Source of the DNA: Engraulis encrasicolus
Taxonomy: Eukaryota > Chordata > Actinopteri > Clupeiformes > Engraulidae
NCBI RefSeq assembly: GCF_034702125.1
Contig: NC_085862.1
Location: 8,206,417 to 8,270,416 of the forward strand
Direction: 5' to 3'
Length of the DNA: 64,000 nucleotides
Made by a program: the position numbers and the translations under genes
Shown: piece after piece, positions 48,151 to 59,260 of the stretch
Position numbering within the stretch: the first letter of the stretch is position 1
Layout: the number at the start of each line of letters is the position of its first letter
Notes under the pieces: model-generated
Database searches by the model: none
Told to the model about the DNA's origin: nothing
What the model saw: the letters and a program-made list of their open reading frames with translations, nothing else

Positions 48151-49165
48151 GTGTGTGTGTGTGTGTGTGTGCGTGTGTGTGCGTTGGCTCGCGTGCGTAT
48201 GCGCGAGCAGAAGAAATTCAAACTTGATGCCATCTGAAATTTGTGTCAAAATTCAATATGGCTGCTATTTCCCAAAATGGATGACTTTCATGCATTTTTC
48301 TCAATACTGTGGGGGCCATAATATAGGCCTACTACATAGTAGATTACTTTTTTCAGCACTTCTCTGTTATATTCTCTTACAGATATTTTACCAAAGGTTG
48401 ACTAAACAAACAAAAAATAAGTTTGATTTCGCTTCCTTGAAGCAGAGAATAGTCCTCCTACAATGGTCAAATGGCACATAGACAGTCAACTGCTGAAATA
48501 ACTAGGCCTATGGTCATTGCAATGACGTAAGCCTATAATATTCATTGATGAGTACGGTTCCTTTTTTTTAGCACAATCATTTCCTATTGCCTAATGGACA
48601 AATGTATTCATTCATTCATTCTTTCTTTCATTTGATTAGGACAATACACACTAATCAATACATCAGTTAAAAAAACATCAATATAAATATGTTGGTATTT
48701 GCATAGTTGCCAAATGTCATCCGTAGTCCTAAGGCAGGAAGCCATAATAAAAAAACAATACTGCATTACAGTAGACATGACATTTTACCACAAACACCAA
48801 ATATATCCAGAGTAAAACAATGTTCATACTATTAATTAATAGGAGCAGGTCTGGTTTGTTTTCAGCCACTGTTTACGGGTGATTTTGAAGATGCTGATGT
48901 TGTCACATAGCCTGGCCACGCCAAACCCCTAGGGGCGTCTAGATTTCTAGGCTAGTTGTCACACAGTCCGATATGAGCATGGCTGAACAATAGAAGGTGA
49001 ATTTCGATTTTGCCACCGTGACATATCCTAAAGAAAGTGGTCAAAAATTGCTCAATTAAACATATACACAACACGGCTGAAACTAGGTTCATCTCAAATT
49101 TCCTCCAACATTCAATATGGTAGACGTTTCTGAAACTATTCCAAATATTTTATCATTAACATTTA
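48151..49165. other. GT repeat then sequence without a gene
   Basis: (GT)n at 48151-48180, CATT repeats near 48610-48630, otherwise AT-rich sequence without a supported frame. Confidence 0.5.
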
Positions 49166-49560
49166 TCCACCCTTACCCCCACCTGCTCTACAGTATCTCA
49201 CCCCCACTCCTCTCCCCACCCTACAGTGTCTTATCTCCCCATCCCCCCTCACTTTCCTTTAACCCCCCCCCCCACTCACCTACCCCCACTACCCCCCACT
49301 CCACAGTGCCCCCCCCCTCACCTACCCCCACTACCCCCCCCCCACTCCACAGTGCCCCCCCAGTCACCTCCCCCCACTCAACAGTGCCCTCCACTCACTT
49401 TCCTCCACTACCCTGGCCTTGCCCCCCACCCAACAGTGCTCCCCCTCAATTGCCCCCACTCACCTCACTCCTACTTCTAACCCCTTGCCCCCGCCCTAAC
49501 TCTACATCTACTGTACATACAGTGCCTCCCCATGCCCCCGCTCATCTCTTTTATCTCCTT
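49166..49560. repeat. C-rich imperfect minisatellite
   Basis: Repeats of CCCCACTC, CACAGTGCCCCCC and CACCTACCCCCACTACC. The Pro/Thr-rich frames through it are not genes. Confidence 0.85.
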
Positions 49561-49609
49561 ACGTCTTATGTCTCCTTACATTTCCTTACGTCTATAAAGA
49601 GATAAGACA

Positions 49610-50545
49610 GAATTGGGACTTAAATTATGTCATATTAATGGTCATTATGGCCTTTTGTAAGGCTCTCACAATACATTGTATGGGGTATCATGCATTGTCT
49701 GAATTAGCAGAGTGCCTTGAGTATTGAAATGGTTGGGGTTTGTGTCCTTGATGTTTTCCCATGGTTTACAGTACGTAGGGAGTAAAGAAAGCCTACAGTT
49801 TAGGCGACATTTGTTATTATTATTTCTGGTTTAATGAAGTGCTGTGACCTCTGAGTATGTCAGACAGATTTAGTAATGATCTTAAATGAAGGCCTAATGC
49901 CAAGCAGTGATGCCAAGCAGAAACTTTGGAAGGAAAAAGGCCCAATACTTCCAACAGATGACCTGCATGTATTGGCTATTATTTTGAAGACCTTTGCTGG
50001 TTGCACAATTCAAATTTTAACGCTCTTACAAACGCATACAAAACAATTGTATGGGCATATTATACATTTTCTGAATCAGCAGACTCCAAAGAGTATTGAG
50101 GTTGTCCAATTTTGTGTCCTTGGTGTTCTTTCACGCCACAGAGATAAACGAAAGCAGACAGTTTAGCCAAGAGTTGTTGGAAAATGTTAGCTATGTCTGA
50201 TTTAATGAAGTGCTGTGACCTCTGTGTATGTCAGACAGATTCACCAATGATCTTAAATGAAAGCCTGAAAGGTCCCCTTTCCAGTAATACCAGGCACCAT
50301 GGTATAGAGTATTGGCAATACCCCACGAAATGAGCCTGAACTAGACATGCATCCGAATTCAAACATGGAATTTAATAGAGGGGGGTAGTCACTTCAAGAG
50401 CCGAAAAAAGTGGTTTTGCTACCACCCCGTGACTGCTATCAGGCTTTTGCTAGTAGTGGGGGGATATACCTTACCAAAAAAATTTGTTAGCATTCCCCCC
50501 CCCAGATGCCACCGATGGCCAAAATTTGGGGCCTTGGCTCAAGGC
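49610..50545 (-). repeat. Dispersed repeat E, two partial units, reverse orientation
   Basis: On the - strand two successive units each read GAATCTGTCTGACATA, AGAGGTCACAGCACTTCATTAAA and CAAGGACACAAA. The first unit is preceded by TGGAAAGGGGACCTTTCAGG and the GGTGGCATCTGGGGGG region. It is the inverted partner of 37470-38115. Confidence 0.65.
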
Positions 50546-51835
50546 CTAAACAGCGCTCTCCAGTAAGTATTGATTTATTTATATTAGGTGATACACAAAG
50601 GTACAAAAAGTATATCTGAAGCTTTTATACTATCAATGCTTATTGATATTTCGTAGGATTTTGTTTTATGACTTTAAAAGTGTATGTTAACCCTAGTTGA
50701 TTTCAAAACGAGACAGTTCATTCATTCAAAGACATGGAGAACTACATTGGCTATTGTAGTATTTCCTAAATGCTGTTAAAATATGATGCCATCCGATACA
50801 TGGAGGAAGTGCAGTTGAATAAAAAATATCTACATTGTGCCCATTTTAACAGCCTTGTTTACGTTAGCTTGCTAGCCAGCTACTAGCAAACCAGTTGACT
50901 GAAGCAAACTTGTGTAAAGTTAAACGTAGGTCTAAGTGTTCAAATACTCTTGTGAAACGGCTATATTGGTCTGAATTTGGCTCGTGGTACACTTTTACAC
51001 GGATTGGTGATGCTCTCAACAGGTTTGGCACCAACTGTGTTTTTAACGGTACAAATCCTAAAGCGGTGGCATCATTTCTCCTCACGTTAACGAAATCCAG
51101 GCTAATTATTTATTAGCAATTAATGGATGGCCATGAACTGCGCCCTCGTCCCATATGTCCATCATTGGTGAATGAATGAAGTAGCTGGGCTCATAGTTTG
51201 ATACAGATGTCCGTGGTTGGGCTACAAATATCTGAATTTGTCCTTAATCGTGTGCAACAGTAAACAGGTGGAATTACCTCTGGGTCGGACAGGGCTAGCC
51301 AGCTGTAATCCACCCTGCTACGGTGATGCCCGCCTGCCTCCCGGCTTTTACGACCAAGAGTAAGTAGGACATTGTACATCTTATAATATTCAACATCATT
51401 ACTGTCACGGGATAGAGATGTGAAAGAGCGTTGTCCATTCCATATGCAATGCAATGTCTGATTGTCATCTTACGAAATTTAAATGAAAGCTCTGTTAAAG
51501 TTTAGCTCTGTTACTTTTTCAGATCGGAGCGCTGATGTGATGTTTCCCCGTCGACTGATGAGGGAAGGAAGAGAAGGCAGCCACGACACGCGATTGTTCA
51601 ACATGACAGTGAGACAAAAATAACGTCAAGATAAATAAAAAAATCATGATGAGTGAAGTTCTTCGTCAGGTTGTGTTTTTTTCGGGTTCTTATTTAAACG
51701 GTGTCTAGGCCAGGTCTGTGTTATCTGTAGAATTAAATCTAAATGCTGTTTGAAACGGTTAACTGCTTTAATGTTCGTTTATTGGGATTATAGCATAATA
51801 AGAAAGTAACTTTATGAGCACGGATCCAAAATGGT
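50546..51835. other. No gene established
   Basis: Includes a stretch (50864-51116) with overlapping 73-codon frames on both strands, and an 87-codon - strand frame at 51191-51454. None has a nameable motif. Confidence 0.4.
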
Positions 51836-52145
51836 CCCGGCCCGGAACATCTATGAGTCCGAAATGGGTCCGTAACTGATAAAAAGTAGTGGAACCGTGA
51901 CGGATGCAATAAATGGACACGGAATGAGTCCGCATCGGATGTCGCGCCTCCGAACCGGGCTCACTGCGGAGGTACGCTTCTGCACGCGGATCCGTTGCGG
52001 GTGACAAACGGGTCCCTTTTGAGTCCGCACCACGCCTCCGCGTCGGATGATAGGCGGCGTGCAAGTGGACGCCGATACGGCCCCGTTTACCGGATCCGTT
52101 CCGGAGGATGACCTCCGGATGGTGGACTCCGGGGCGGATCCATTA
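51836..52145. repeat. GC-rich repeat with GGATCCG/TCCGG words
   Basis: GC-rich island in AT-rich surroundings with many variants of GGATCCG, GAGTCCG and GCGGATCC on both strands. It looks like a mobile-element piece and not a promoter CpG island, but I cannot name it. Confidence 0.45.
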
Positions 52146-52379
52146 CGGTGTACTTTTGCTGTGTGGGCTGCTACGATATAGTATATTTATAAAATAGGCT
52201 ATAAAATAGGCCTAATGATAAAAAAGCAGCCTGAACTAAAATAAAAAAAAATAATTAAAAAAATAGAGACGCACGCACACACTTTCTACATGGTTCGATT
52301 TTTGTTTTCATTGCATTGTGGTGGTAGGCACACAAGTTTGATAAAATATAAAAAATAATAGGCTAATAAAATAGGCAGA

Positions 52380-52531
52380 CTACACTAAACGTCTGCCCAG
52401 TTACACGAAAGGTCTGCATGGGTTGAACGTAACGTCCTTAGGTCTTCTACGAAAGATCCGCAGGTACTGCACGAAACGCCCCATGCCTTCTACGAATGGT
52501 CCAACGTTTTGTTCGAATGGTCCCCTCTCAG
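52380..52531. repeat. Seven-monomer subterminal array (21-23 bases each)
   Basis: Seven consecutive monomers of 21, 22, 23, 21, 22, 21 and 22 bases fill 152 bases without gaps. Each has a core close to TNTACGAAANGTCC (for example TTACACGAAAGGTCT, TCTACGAAAGATCC, TCTACGAATGGTCC). The array runs into the right terminal inverted repeat. Confidence 0.75.
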
Positions 52532-52544
52532 CAATTCATTAGAC
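52489..52544 (-). repeat. Right terminal inverted repeat of the 23.3 kb segment
   Basis: Inverted relative of 29274-29332. Its inner part coincides with the last two monomers of the array. Between it and the border lie 16 bases containing GAATCGTCTCGAATTC. Confidence 0.7.
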
Positions 52545-52560
52545 GAATCGTCTCGAATTC

Positions 52561-55102
52561 GTTTCAATGAGCATCATAGTTGCAGTACCTTTTTTGACCA
52601 TTTCCTGCACAGTGTCCCTTTAAGTCAAAAGTCTGTTCTGTGCAGCAACAGTTGGCCTTGGTGCATTTGGAAAATACACAGCACTCGTGGAGAGATAGAA
52701 ATACAGGGCTGATTCAGGTCTGCTACTATCTGAAATTAAACATCACACACAAGAAGGGCTCGCCCTCTTAGCAAGGCCTATATAAGGCTATTTTAACCAC
52801 TGTTTGTGCACCTAAAATACAATTTCAATTACATTTATTTAAAAAACTTTTTTTCTCAATCCTGAAAGTATTAGCCTACATCAGTGTTTTTCAACACTGT
52901 GGTCGGGACCCCATATGCTCTAGATCTGAAAAAAGAATACCAATAAATACCACTAAATAGGCCCTACCACTATAATATAAAGTAATTAACTAAACCACTG
53001 CCCTACTGTACATTGTAATAAGCAGTGAGCTGGCCAATGACTGCAATGGACAGGATATATTACACCCAGAATTTGAATCAAATGTTAGGTGTATATCATT
53101 ATTTTATAATTTCAGAATGATGATATTCTCCTAATAAAAGTTAGTGATAACAATCATATAACCTCCATATACAGTACAGTATACAGTACATCTCATGGGG
53201 CTTCCACCCTAGCTTCCATCTGCTCACACTGTTGCCCTCTGGTAGGCTACACAGGTCATTACCAGCCAATAACTTAACCCAATAGACTAAAAGACTAAAA
53301 GCTTCTTCCCCAAAGCTGTCACAATTCTCAACACATAATTATACTTGCAATAAGGACTCTGTTCATCTATCAAGGACTGTGTGCACCTTGTAGGGGGGCT
53401 AATATTATCTCATCATACGGTGTATGACAACAATAAAAGGCTTTCTATTTCTATTTTTCCATTTTCTTGTCCTTAGCCTGAGAATTCCTTCTTGTTGTCA
53501 AATGCATGGGAGGGGTGTGAGAGGATAAGAAAGGCGAAAACTAACGAATACGTTTGGATGCAGTCAGCACGGCTATGGAAGCATTTTGTTACGTTACTAA
53601 GGGCGTTCGTGATGGCGTAATTTTGACGAAGTTGAAAATTTGCTAGGCAGCGAGCATGCTCAGTGTGTCTGCGTGAAGCATCATGGTTAGAATTTGCCGT
53701 TCACGACGCAGTTGAAGGGAGTGACCTCTGCGCGGCAGTCGTGTCACATGGCGTTGAACCATCGCGGGAACAAAAGTTTTGTCAAGCAGCTACGCAGTAG
53801 CAGAAACCTACTGCGCTGGGCAGAAGACCTCCTCCATGATGTGAGGAATCTGCCGTGATTGGTGTTCATAGCTCATGTGATTCATGTGTGTGTAGTTGAA
53901 CGTGCTTCATTTTCTACATGCTGAAATGCATTTCATGCACAAATGCAGCATACTCAGAGTGGTATCATCCATATGTATGGTCGCACAACCCACTTACAAC
54001 AGTAAAAAAGAGAAACAAACCACCCTGTCGTCAGATGCTCCATCTTCGCCACGTTAGGTGTGTATGCCCTTGGTTACAAATCCAGTACTATTCCGTGGGC
54101 CGCCTGTCCGACGGTTAGAGTAGTGGTTGCGCGCTTGACTTCCAATCGTGAGGTCCCCGGTTCGAAACTGCATTGAAACACAGGTAGTCTTTACTTGCTG
54201 ATGGTTAATGTGGAAACAGAGCCGTTGCGAGAGACTTATCTTGTCTTCAATGTATGAAAGTGCACGAAACAGAGTGGCCTTTATGGTTGGCGCGCCATGG
54301 TAAAGCTACATATTGAACACCTGGGTTCAATCCTCGCAGGATGGGTTGGCGCTGTTAAGTAATTTTAAAACGGTCCTATCTGAATGACGACTTTGGTCCC
54401 AAAACACACAATGAATAGCCTAAAGTGAGTACTAATTAACTGAATTATTACATGGAAGTGAAGCCAAATCATCACAAATTTAACTAAGACTTGTACCACG
54501 ATTCACTGAGTGGTATCCTGTATCTCTACCTCAAGACCACCCGATTTCTCTCCGAAACGCAGAGATTGTCTCGGATTTCACAAGTATGTGCCGACGATGG
54601 TAAGCACGTCATGGAATTAGCGCCATGATGACTTAATTCCACGAGAGGGCGCCCTGGTACACCCGCTGTCAAAAAAGGTAGATCCACCCAAAGACCTATA
54701 GATCCACCTTCTTTGCCGCTGTTGAAATCTCGTCGTCCTGATGTGTCCAGCTTGGTTGCGACGCAGTTATCCCCTCCTTTTTATGACCAAGCAAATCACA
54801 TTTTGATCAAATCTTTTGCTGCGTGGTTGCAAACGAGCCTAATAATAATCACTCGCACGAGTAGCCTACCAACATTTTCATTTATGCATATTCAATTACT
54901 TATTTTTTTATCACAAAACTGCCGTTTGCATTAACTGAAACGTTTCCTCTGGTTGCTTACAATTTTCACAATGTCTGTTTGCTTCAAGCCCGAGTCCGAC
55001 CCAAGTCCGACAGATATTCTATTTTTTTTGTCCGAGTCCGGCCCGGTCCGTCGGGTTCCGACCCGGCCCGTCGGGCTTCGGTCGGGTTGCCATGCTCTGA
55101 TG

Positions 55103-55139
<37 letters not shown>

Positions 55140-55329
55140 AGCAACACAGACAGAAAGACAGACATACACGCACGCACGCATGCACGCATGCACGCACACA
55201 CACAGAAGTGTGTAAAATTGGGGCCCTTTCAGATTACTTTGGGCCCGGCCAAAGCTGTCAGCAGCCCTGCGCACACAGACACACACACACACACACACAC
55301 GCACATACACACGCACTGAGAGACAGACA

Positions 55330-55366
<37 letters not shown>

Positions 55367-55438
55367 GTCCCTCTGGGATCCCACAGTCCCCACCTTCCCC
55401 CACCCCCTCTCTCTATCAGGTAGTGATGTCTTAAAGAA
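52561..55438. repeat. Block B2 (second copy of 3909-8640, one tandem unit)
   Basis: It begins inside the TTAA-flanked MITE and follows B1 unit 1 to about 54606, then unit 2 from 54630 to the CA cluster. Beyond 55438 it continues into sequence not seen elsewhere, whereas B1 hits the N gap. Confidence 0.9.
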
Positions 55439-56370
55439 ATAAGAGAAATCTATTATTTTATGATAACTTTCTGATGATTTTTTGCGCCAGCCAGATATTT
55501 CAGTATGTTGTTATTTTGACCTTCCTGTACGATAGGGGCAACAATCAAAATCTACTGTATAAAGCGGCAGTTAAATATTGTGCACTTTTTGTATTTCTGG
55601 ACTACACACTTTAACTTGCATTTATTTGAAATGAAATCCACTGAGCCAGCTCTGCACACCATTTTGATTTTGTAAGCAAATAATAAAATAAATACTCTAG
55701 CTAGAAGCCTTCCTGCAGCCCTGTGTGTTATTTACTATCACCTCTCTCTGTTACAAGCTGACAGACCAGAATTGTCCATTGACCATTCAATTGTCAAATA
55801 TCTATGTAACAGGGTTAGCACAGAAGATTGAAAGGGAGCAGTCTGGCTATGTAACTCTGTCTACCGTACTGTAAGATCGGATATAAGGGATCAATCGGGT
55901 ATCTTTCATTCTAAAGCCGGTTGAGACAAATATGAATTATCCAAATAACGGACAGCCGCACACAAAAGATGGGACAGTACCACTCTATTACAGACAATTC
56001 AGAAAAGGGGCTAGATATTCAAAAAGGGCACTTGTCCTTTAACATAAAAATAATATGATATATCACATTTGGTGAGGAACGCTAAGGTGATTTGCAGCTG
56101 ATAAACTGATGGCAAGTTATACCGGTGGTAAGTATATCATAATGACCTAAAAAAAACCTCCAAAGGGACAGGAGTGGAATGGTAATAAAACGTGTCTTCT
56201 GCACTGCTGTTCTTGTTTTCTTCTTCATCCTTTTGCAACACATTGTTTGCTTGCATTGCATGCAGTGTAGGTTGAAATAGTGAAACCTCAAACTGAATGA
56301 TAAAAGATACAGTAATGCTGACAGCCAATTTCAGCCAACCCTTTGTTGTTATATTGAAACCTGCTGCATG
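55439..56370. other. No gene seen
   Basis: Unique AT-rich sequence with no supported frame. Confidence 0.5.
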
Positions 56371-56490
<120 letters not shown>

Positions 56491-56616
56491 CAGGAAAGGG
56501 AAGTCAGGTGCTTCCAGAAAATTCACAAAACAAAGGGAAAAATTGACAACGCAGTTTTTGGGCATTGACAGACTATTTGTGTGTATGCATGACTATGACT
56601 ATGCTGCACCCCTTAG

Positions 56617-56848
56617 CTCAGGCCTGGTGTGGGCAACATAAGTCTTTTACTGTTCCAGGCGTCTGTCAGAGCCCCTGAGTAATGTGCAGACACACAAAGG
56701 CAGCAGCAGCGTCTGGGTATCCTCTGTGTTGTCAAGGCCTTTGTCATGTCTGGCACCAATGAGGTCTAGCTGCTTCAGGTCGGGGGCGGAGGATATATGT
56801 AGGCTCCATTTTTAATTGCAAACGTGGAATTGAGTTGTTGATATTATG
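56617..56848. repeat. Local duplicate D1
   Basis: It matches 57817-58010 joined to 58764-58837, including GTGTTCCAGGCGTCTGTCAG-like and GCAGCAGCAGCGTCTGGGTA words. It shows the empty site of the hAT-like element in D2. Confidence 0.8.
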
Positions 56849-57231
56849 AATTTCTTGTGAAAAACTTCGGCCATATTTTAAAGCTGATTTCAGAGGCATG
56901 TTTTCAATATAAATGTACCTATTGGTAAGAAAGCATGAATAACATGAGGTGGCATTTTATTGCCACTAGAGTGTGCCAAAACTCTATTTACCTGTAAAGC
57001 TTCATGGTACAGTACAGTACTGCATTGGTTCTCGTTCAGCTTCATTTCAGCTTCATGGTTCCGGTGTTTTGTTTTTTTATTATTAGTATAGTAGGCCTAT
57101 GTGTTTTATAGGCCTAATTATTTCGTAGTGTCTTCCAGTACATGTTAGTGAGTTGCTTAGTTGTTAATGAAGATGAACTATCAGATTAAATTAGAATAAA
57201 TAAATGCACAAATAAATAAATTCATTAATAA

Positions 57232-57289
57232 AACTGTGTGTGTGTGTGTGAGAGAGAGAGAGATGGGGTAAGAGCTGGGAAATGACATA

Positions 57290-57362
<73 letters not shown>
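57232..57362. repeat. GT/GA compound microsatellite within SINE tails
   Basis: (GT)n(GA)n occurs twice, each followed by AGCTGGGAAATGAC, the reverse of a SINE body motif. The repeats may therefore have grown from the pyrimidine-rich SINE tail. Confidence 0.8.
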
Positions 57363-57365
57363 GCT

Positions 57366-57462
57366 GGGAAATGACCTCGGCTGTACTCGAACCCTGGTTC
57401 TCCAAGTACTGTTACTGTGTATGGTGCGGCTGCTCTACGTGGTGCACCACAGCACCCACCGT
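57366..57462 (-). mobile_element. tRNA-derived SINE head, reverse orientation
   Basis: On the - strand: GGTGCTGTGGTGCACCACG, then AGCAGCCGCACC, then GGTTCGAGTACAG, then GAGGTCATTTCCC, the order seen in a common fish tRNA-type SINE. Confidence 0.65.
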
Positions 57463-57464
57463 TT

Positions 57465-57627
57465 ACAGGGTATTGGTTATTGTCCCTGAAGCAATGTGGG
57501 GTTATGTGCCTTGCTCAAAAGCAACCCAGACCCATAGAGCACAGGAGGGAGTGGAAGGGTGGGATTCGAACCTGCAACCCTCTGATCTGAGAGGCCCATC
57601 TCCTTAACCATTTGGCTATGGCTGCCT
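57465..57627 (-). mobile_element. Second tRNA-derived SINE, reverse orientation
   Basis: On the - strand GGCAGCCATAGCCAAATGG and GGTTCGAATCCC give A and B boxes. GAGCAAGGCACATAACCCC and CAGGGACAATAACC follow, a body typical of fish SINEs. It abuts the preceding SINE in the same orientation. Confidence 0.8.
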
Positions 57628-58060
57628 AACCCCTAGCCAGGTAGGATAATTCAAGGAGGGAGAAGGGATAGGCGGTGGGGTGAGGCAACATGACATAGAG
57701 GGATAAGTAGTGGTGTCAACATCAATTCAGCAATGCATTGCAATGCAGGGCAGGACAATTCAATAATCGATTCAGCAAATGCCGTAATGCAGCAAATGCA
57801 GCAATATGACATAGCTCAGGCCTCTGGTGTGGGCAACAGAATGTCTCTTAGTGTTCCAGGCGTCTGTCAGAGCCACTGAGTAATGTGAACACATGCAGAG
57901 CCAAAGGCACAAGGAGCCAAACCTGCAGACACACAAAGGCAGCAGCAGCGTCTGGGTATGCTCTGGGGTGTTGAGGCCTTTGTAATGCCTGCCACCATTC
58001 AGGTCTAGCTCAGTGGTTCCAATCTTTATTTTGGCATGGGACCCCATTTTGACATCCCAG

Positions 58061-58186
58061 GGGTGCATTTCTCAAAAGAGAAGTTGTTAGCCTGTTAGCA
58101 ACTTCAGTAGTTGTCAATGGGAAAATGCATTGAAACCAACAAAGTAGCTAATGTAGTAAGCAACTTTGGTTTTGAGAAATACACCC
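58061..58186. mobile_element. Harbinger-like MITE nested in hAT
   Basis: GGGTGCATTTCTCAAAA and TTTTGAGAAATACACCC are the inverted ends of a 126-base element. CAG at 58058-58060 and 58187-58189 is a CWG-type target duplication. Confidence 0.8.
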
Positions 58187-58259
58187 CAGGTTTCTGGGGA
58201 CCCCATACACATTTTCACTACAGAAAGAAGAACATGACTGAGCTGCGTAAGGTCTAGGG

Positions 58260-58597
58260 CCTTGGTCTCCAAACTAAGGCCCGCAGGCCAAATCCGGCCC
58301 GGGCATGGCAAACATTTGGCCCGCCATGAGGTCAGAACAAATGAAAACATAAATATGATTGATTTTTGATCACTAAAACTTCATATCTCATATCTCTCCA
58401 AAGCATTCACAGAGAGTTAGATCTTATGCTAACAGTCTCATAACAGACATTGACAAGAAGGGAAGACAGAAAAGCGAAATGTGTTCTTTGTCTAGACATC
58501 TAACTTGTTTCTCATTGGGTTGGGGCATTGGTTTGGCCCACAGCCTCTCTTGCGCGACATAATTTGGCCCTTGGAGAAAAATAATTGGAGACCACAA
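58260..58597. mobile_element. Second hAT-like element nested in the first
   Basis: The ends read CCTTGGTCTCCAAACT and AATTGGAGACCACAA. Flanks GTCTAGGG (58252-58259) and GACTAGGG (58598-58605) differ at one base. An internal GGCCCGCAGGCCAAATC word is typical of Charlie-type hAT elements. Confidence 0.75.
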
Positions 58598-58869
58598 GAC
58601 TAGGGCATTACCTATAGATATTTATGACAGTCTAAGATTGTAAATGGTGTTTCAAAGACAATATTGAGTAGCTATGTTTTATTAATTAATGTTTATCAGT
58701 ATACTTTCTTCACAGCCTTTCAGACATTTCAGGCGAGCCCAAATGAAAAACACTGGTCTAGCTGCTTCAGGTCGGGGGCTGGGGATATATGTAGGTTACA
58801 TTTTGAATTGCAAACGTGGAAGTGAGTTGTTGAATAAGAGAAATGTAGGTAACACTTTATATTAAGTAC

Positions 58870-59260
58870 CCCTTTTTGAGCATTAGTTAACCCTTAGTTA
58901 AGCCTTATTTTAACATTAGTTAACCCTTAGTGAAGCACAAGTTAGTCATTATGTAAGTGTTATTTCTTATTTCTTAATCATTAACTACTACCGTTAGTAA
59001 ATGGTTTGTGTGTACTGATGTAACTGTTCGCTAAGTAAAGTTAAGCCTTAGTTAAGCCTTATTTTTAACATTAGTTAACCGTTACTGAATCACGAGTTAG
59101 TCATTATGTAAGTATTATTTCTCATTTCTTAATCATTAACTTCTACCGTTAGTAAATGGTTTGTGTGTGCTGATGTAACTGTTCGCTAAGCAAAGTTAAG
59201 CCTTAGTTAAGCCTTATTTTAACATTAGTCAACCCTTAGTGAATCACGAGTTAGTCATTA
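58870..59260. repeat. Tandem repeat of about 154 bases
   Basis: About 2.5 units of TTAAGCCTTATTTTAACATTAG, CATTATGTAAGT and TACCGTTAGTAAATGG. Offsets between units are 154 and 155 bases. Confidence 0.85.

Larger units (their letters stand above)
29246..52560. mobile_element. Candidate giant terminal-inverted-repeat element (23.3 kb)
   Basis: Seen: GTTTCAAT at 29238-29245 and again at 52561-52568 borders the segment. The MITE that is intact in A1-B1 stops at the left border and resumes at the right. The left end (29274-29332) and the right end (52489-52544) are inverted relatives sharing AAACGTTGGACCATT. Inferred: one insertion of a large TIR element with an 8-base target duplication. hAT and Zisupton-type elements make 8-base duplications, but no transposase was recognised inside, and part of the length comes from nested elements. 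A decayed or non-autonomous element, or an assembly join, remains possible. Confidence 0.6.
58011..58755. mobile_element. hAT-like element, outer
   Basis: The ends are CAGTGGTTCC and AACACTG. The 8-base duplication GTCTAGCT lies at 58003-58010 and 58756-58763. D1 shows the empty site with one GTCTAGCT. No transposase is present. It contains two further insertions. Confidence 0.85.
57817..58837. repeat. Local duplicate D2, split by hAT-like element
   Basis: Same sequence as D1 with a 36-base extra near 57887-57922 and a 745-base insertion after GTCTAGCT. Confidence 0.8.

Noticed and set aside
49117..49605. A 162-codon proline-rich frame
   Set aside because: It follows a C-rich minisatellite. 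No start context or splice sites support it.
52541..52560. Shared 14-mer CGAATCGTCTCGAA with the Tc1-like arms (near 2656)
   Set aside because: A short, nearly self-complementary word. No surrounding similarity, so not evidence of a common origin.
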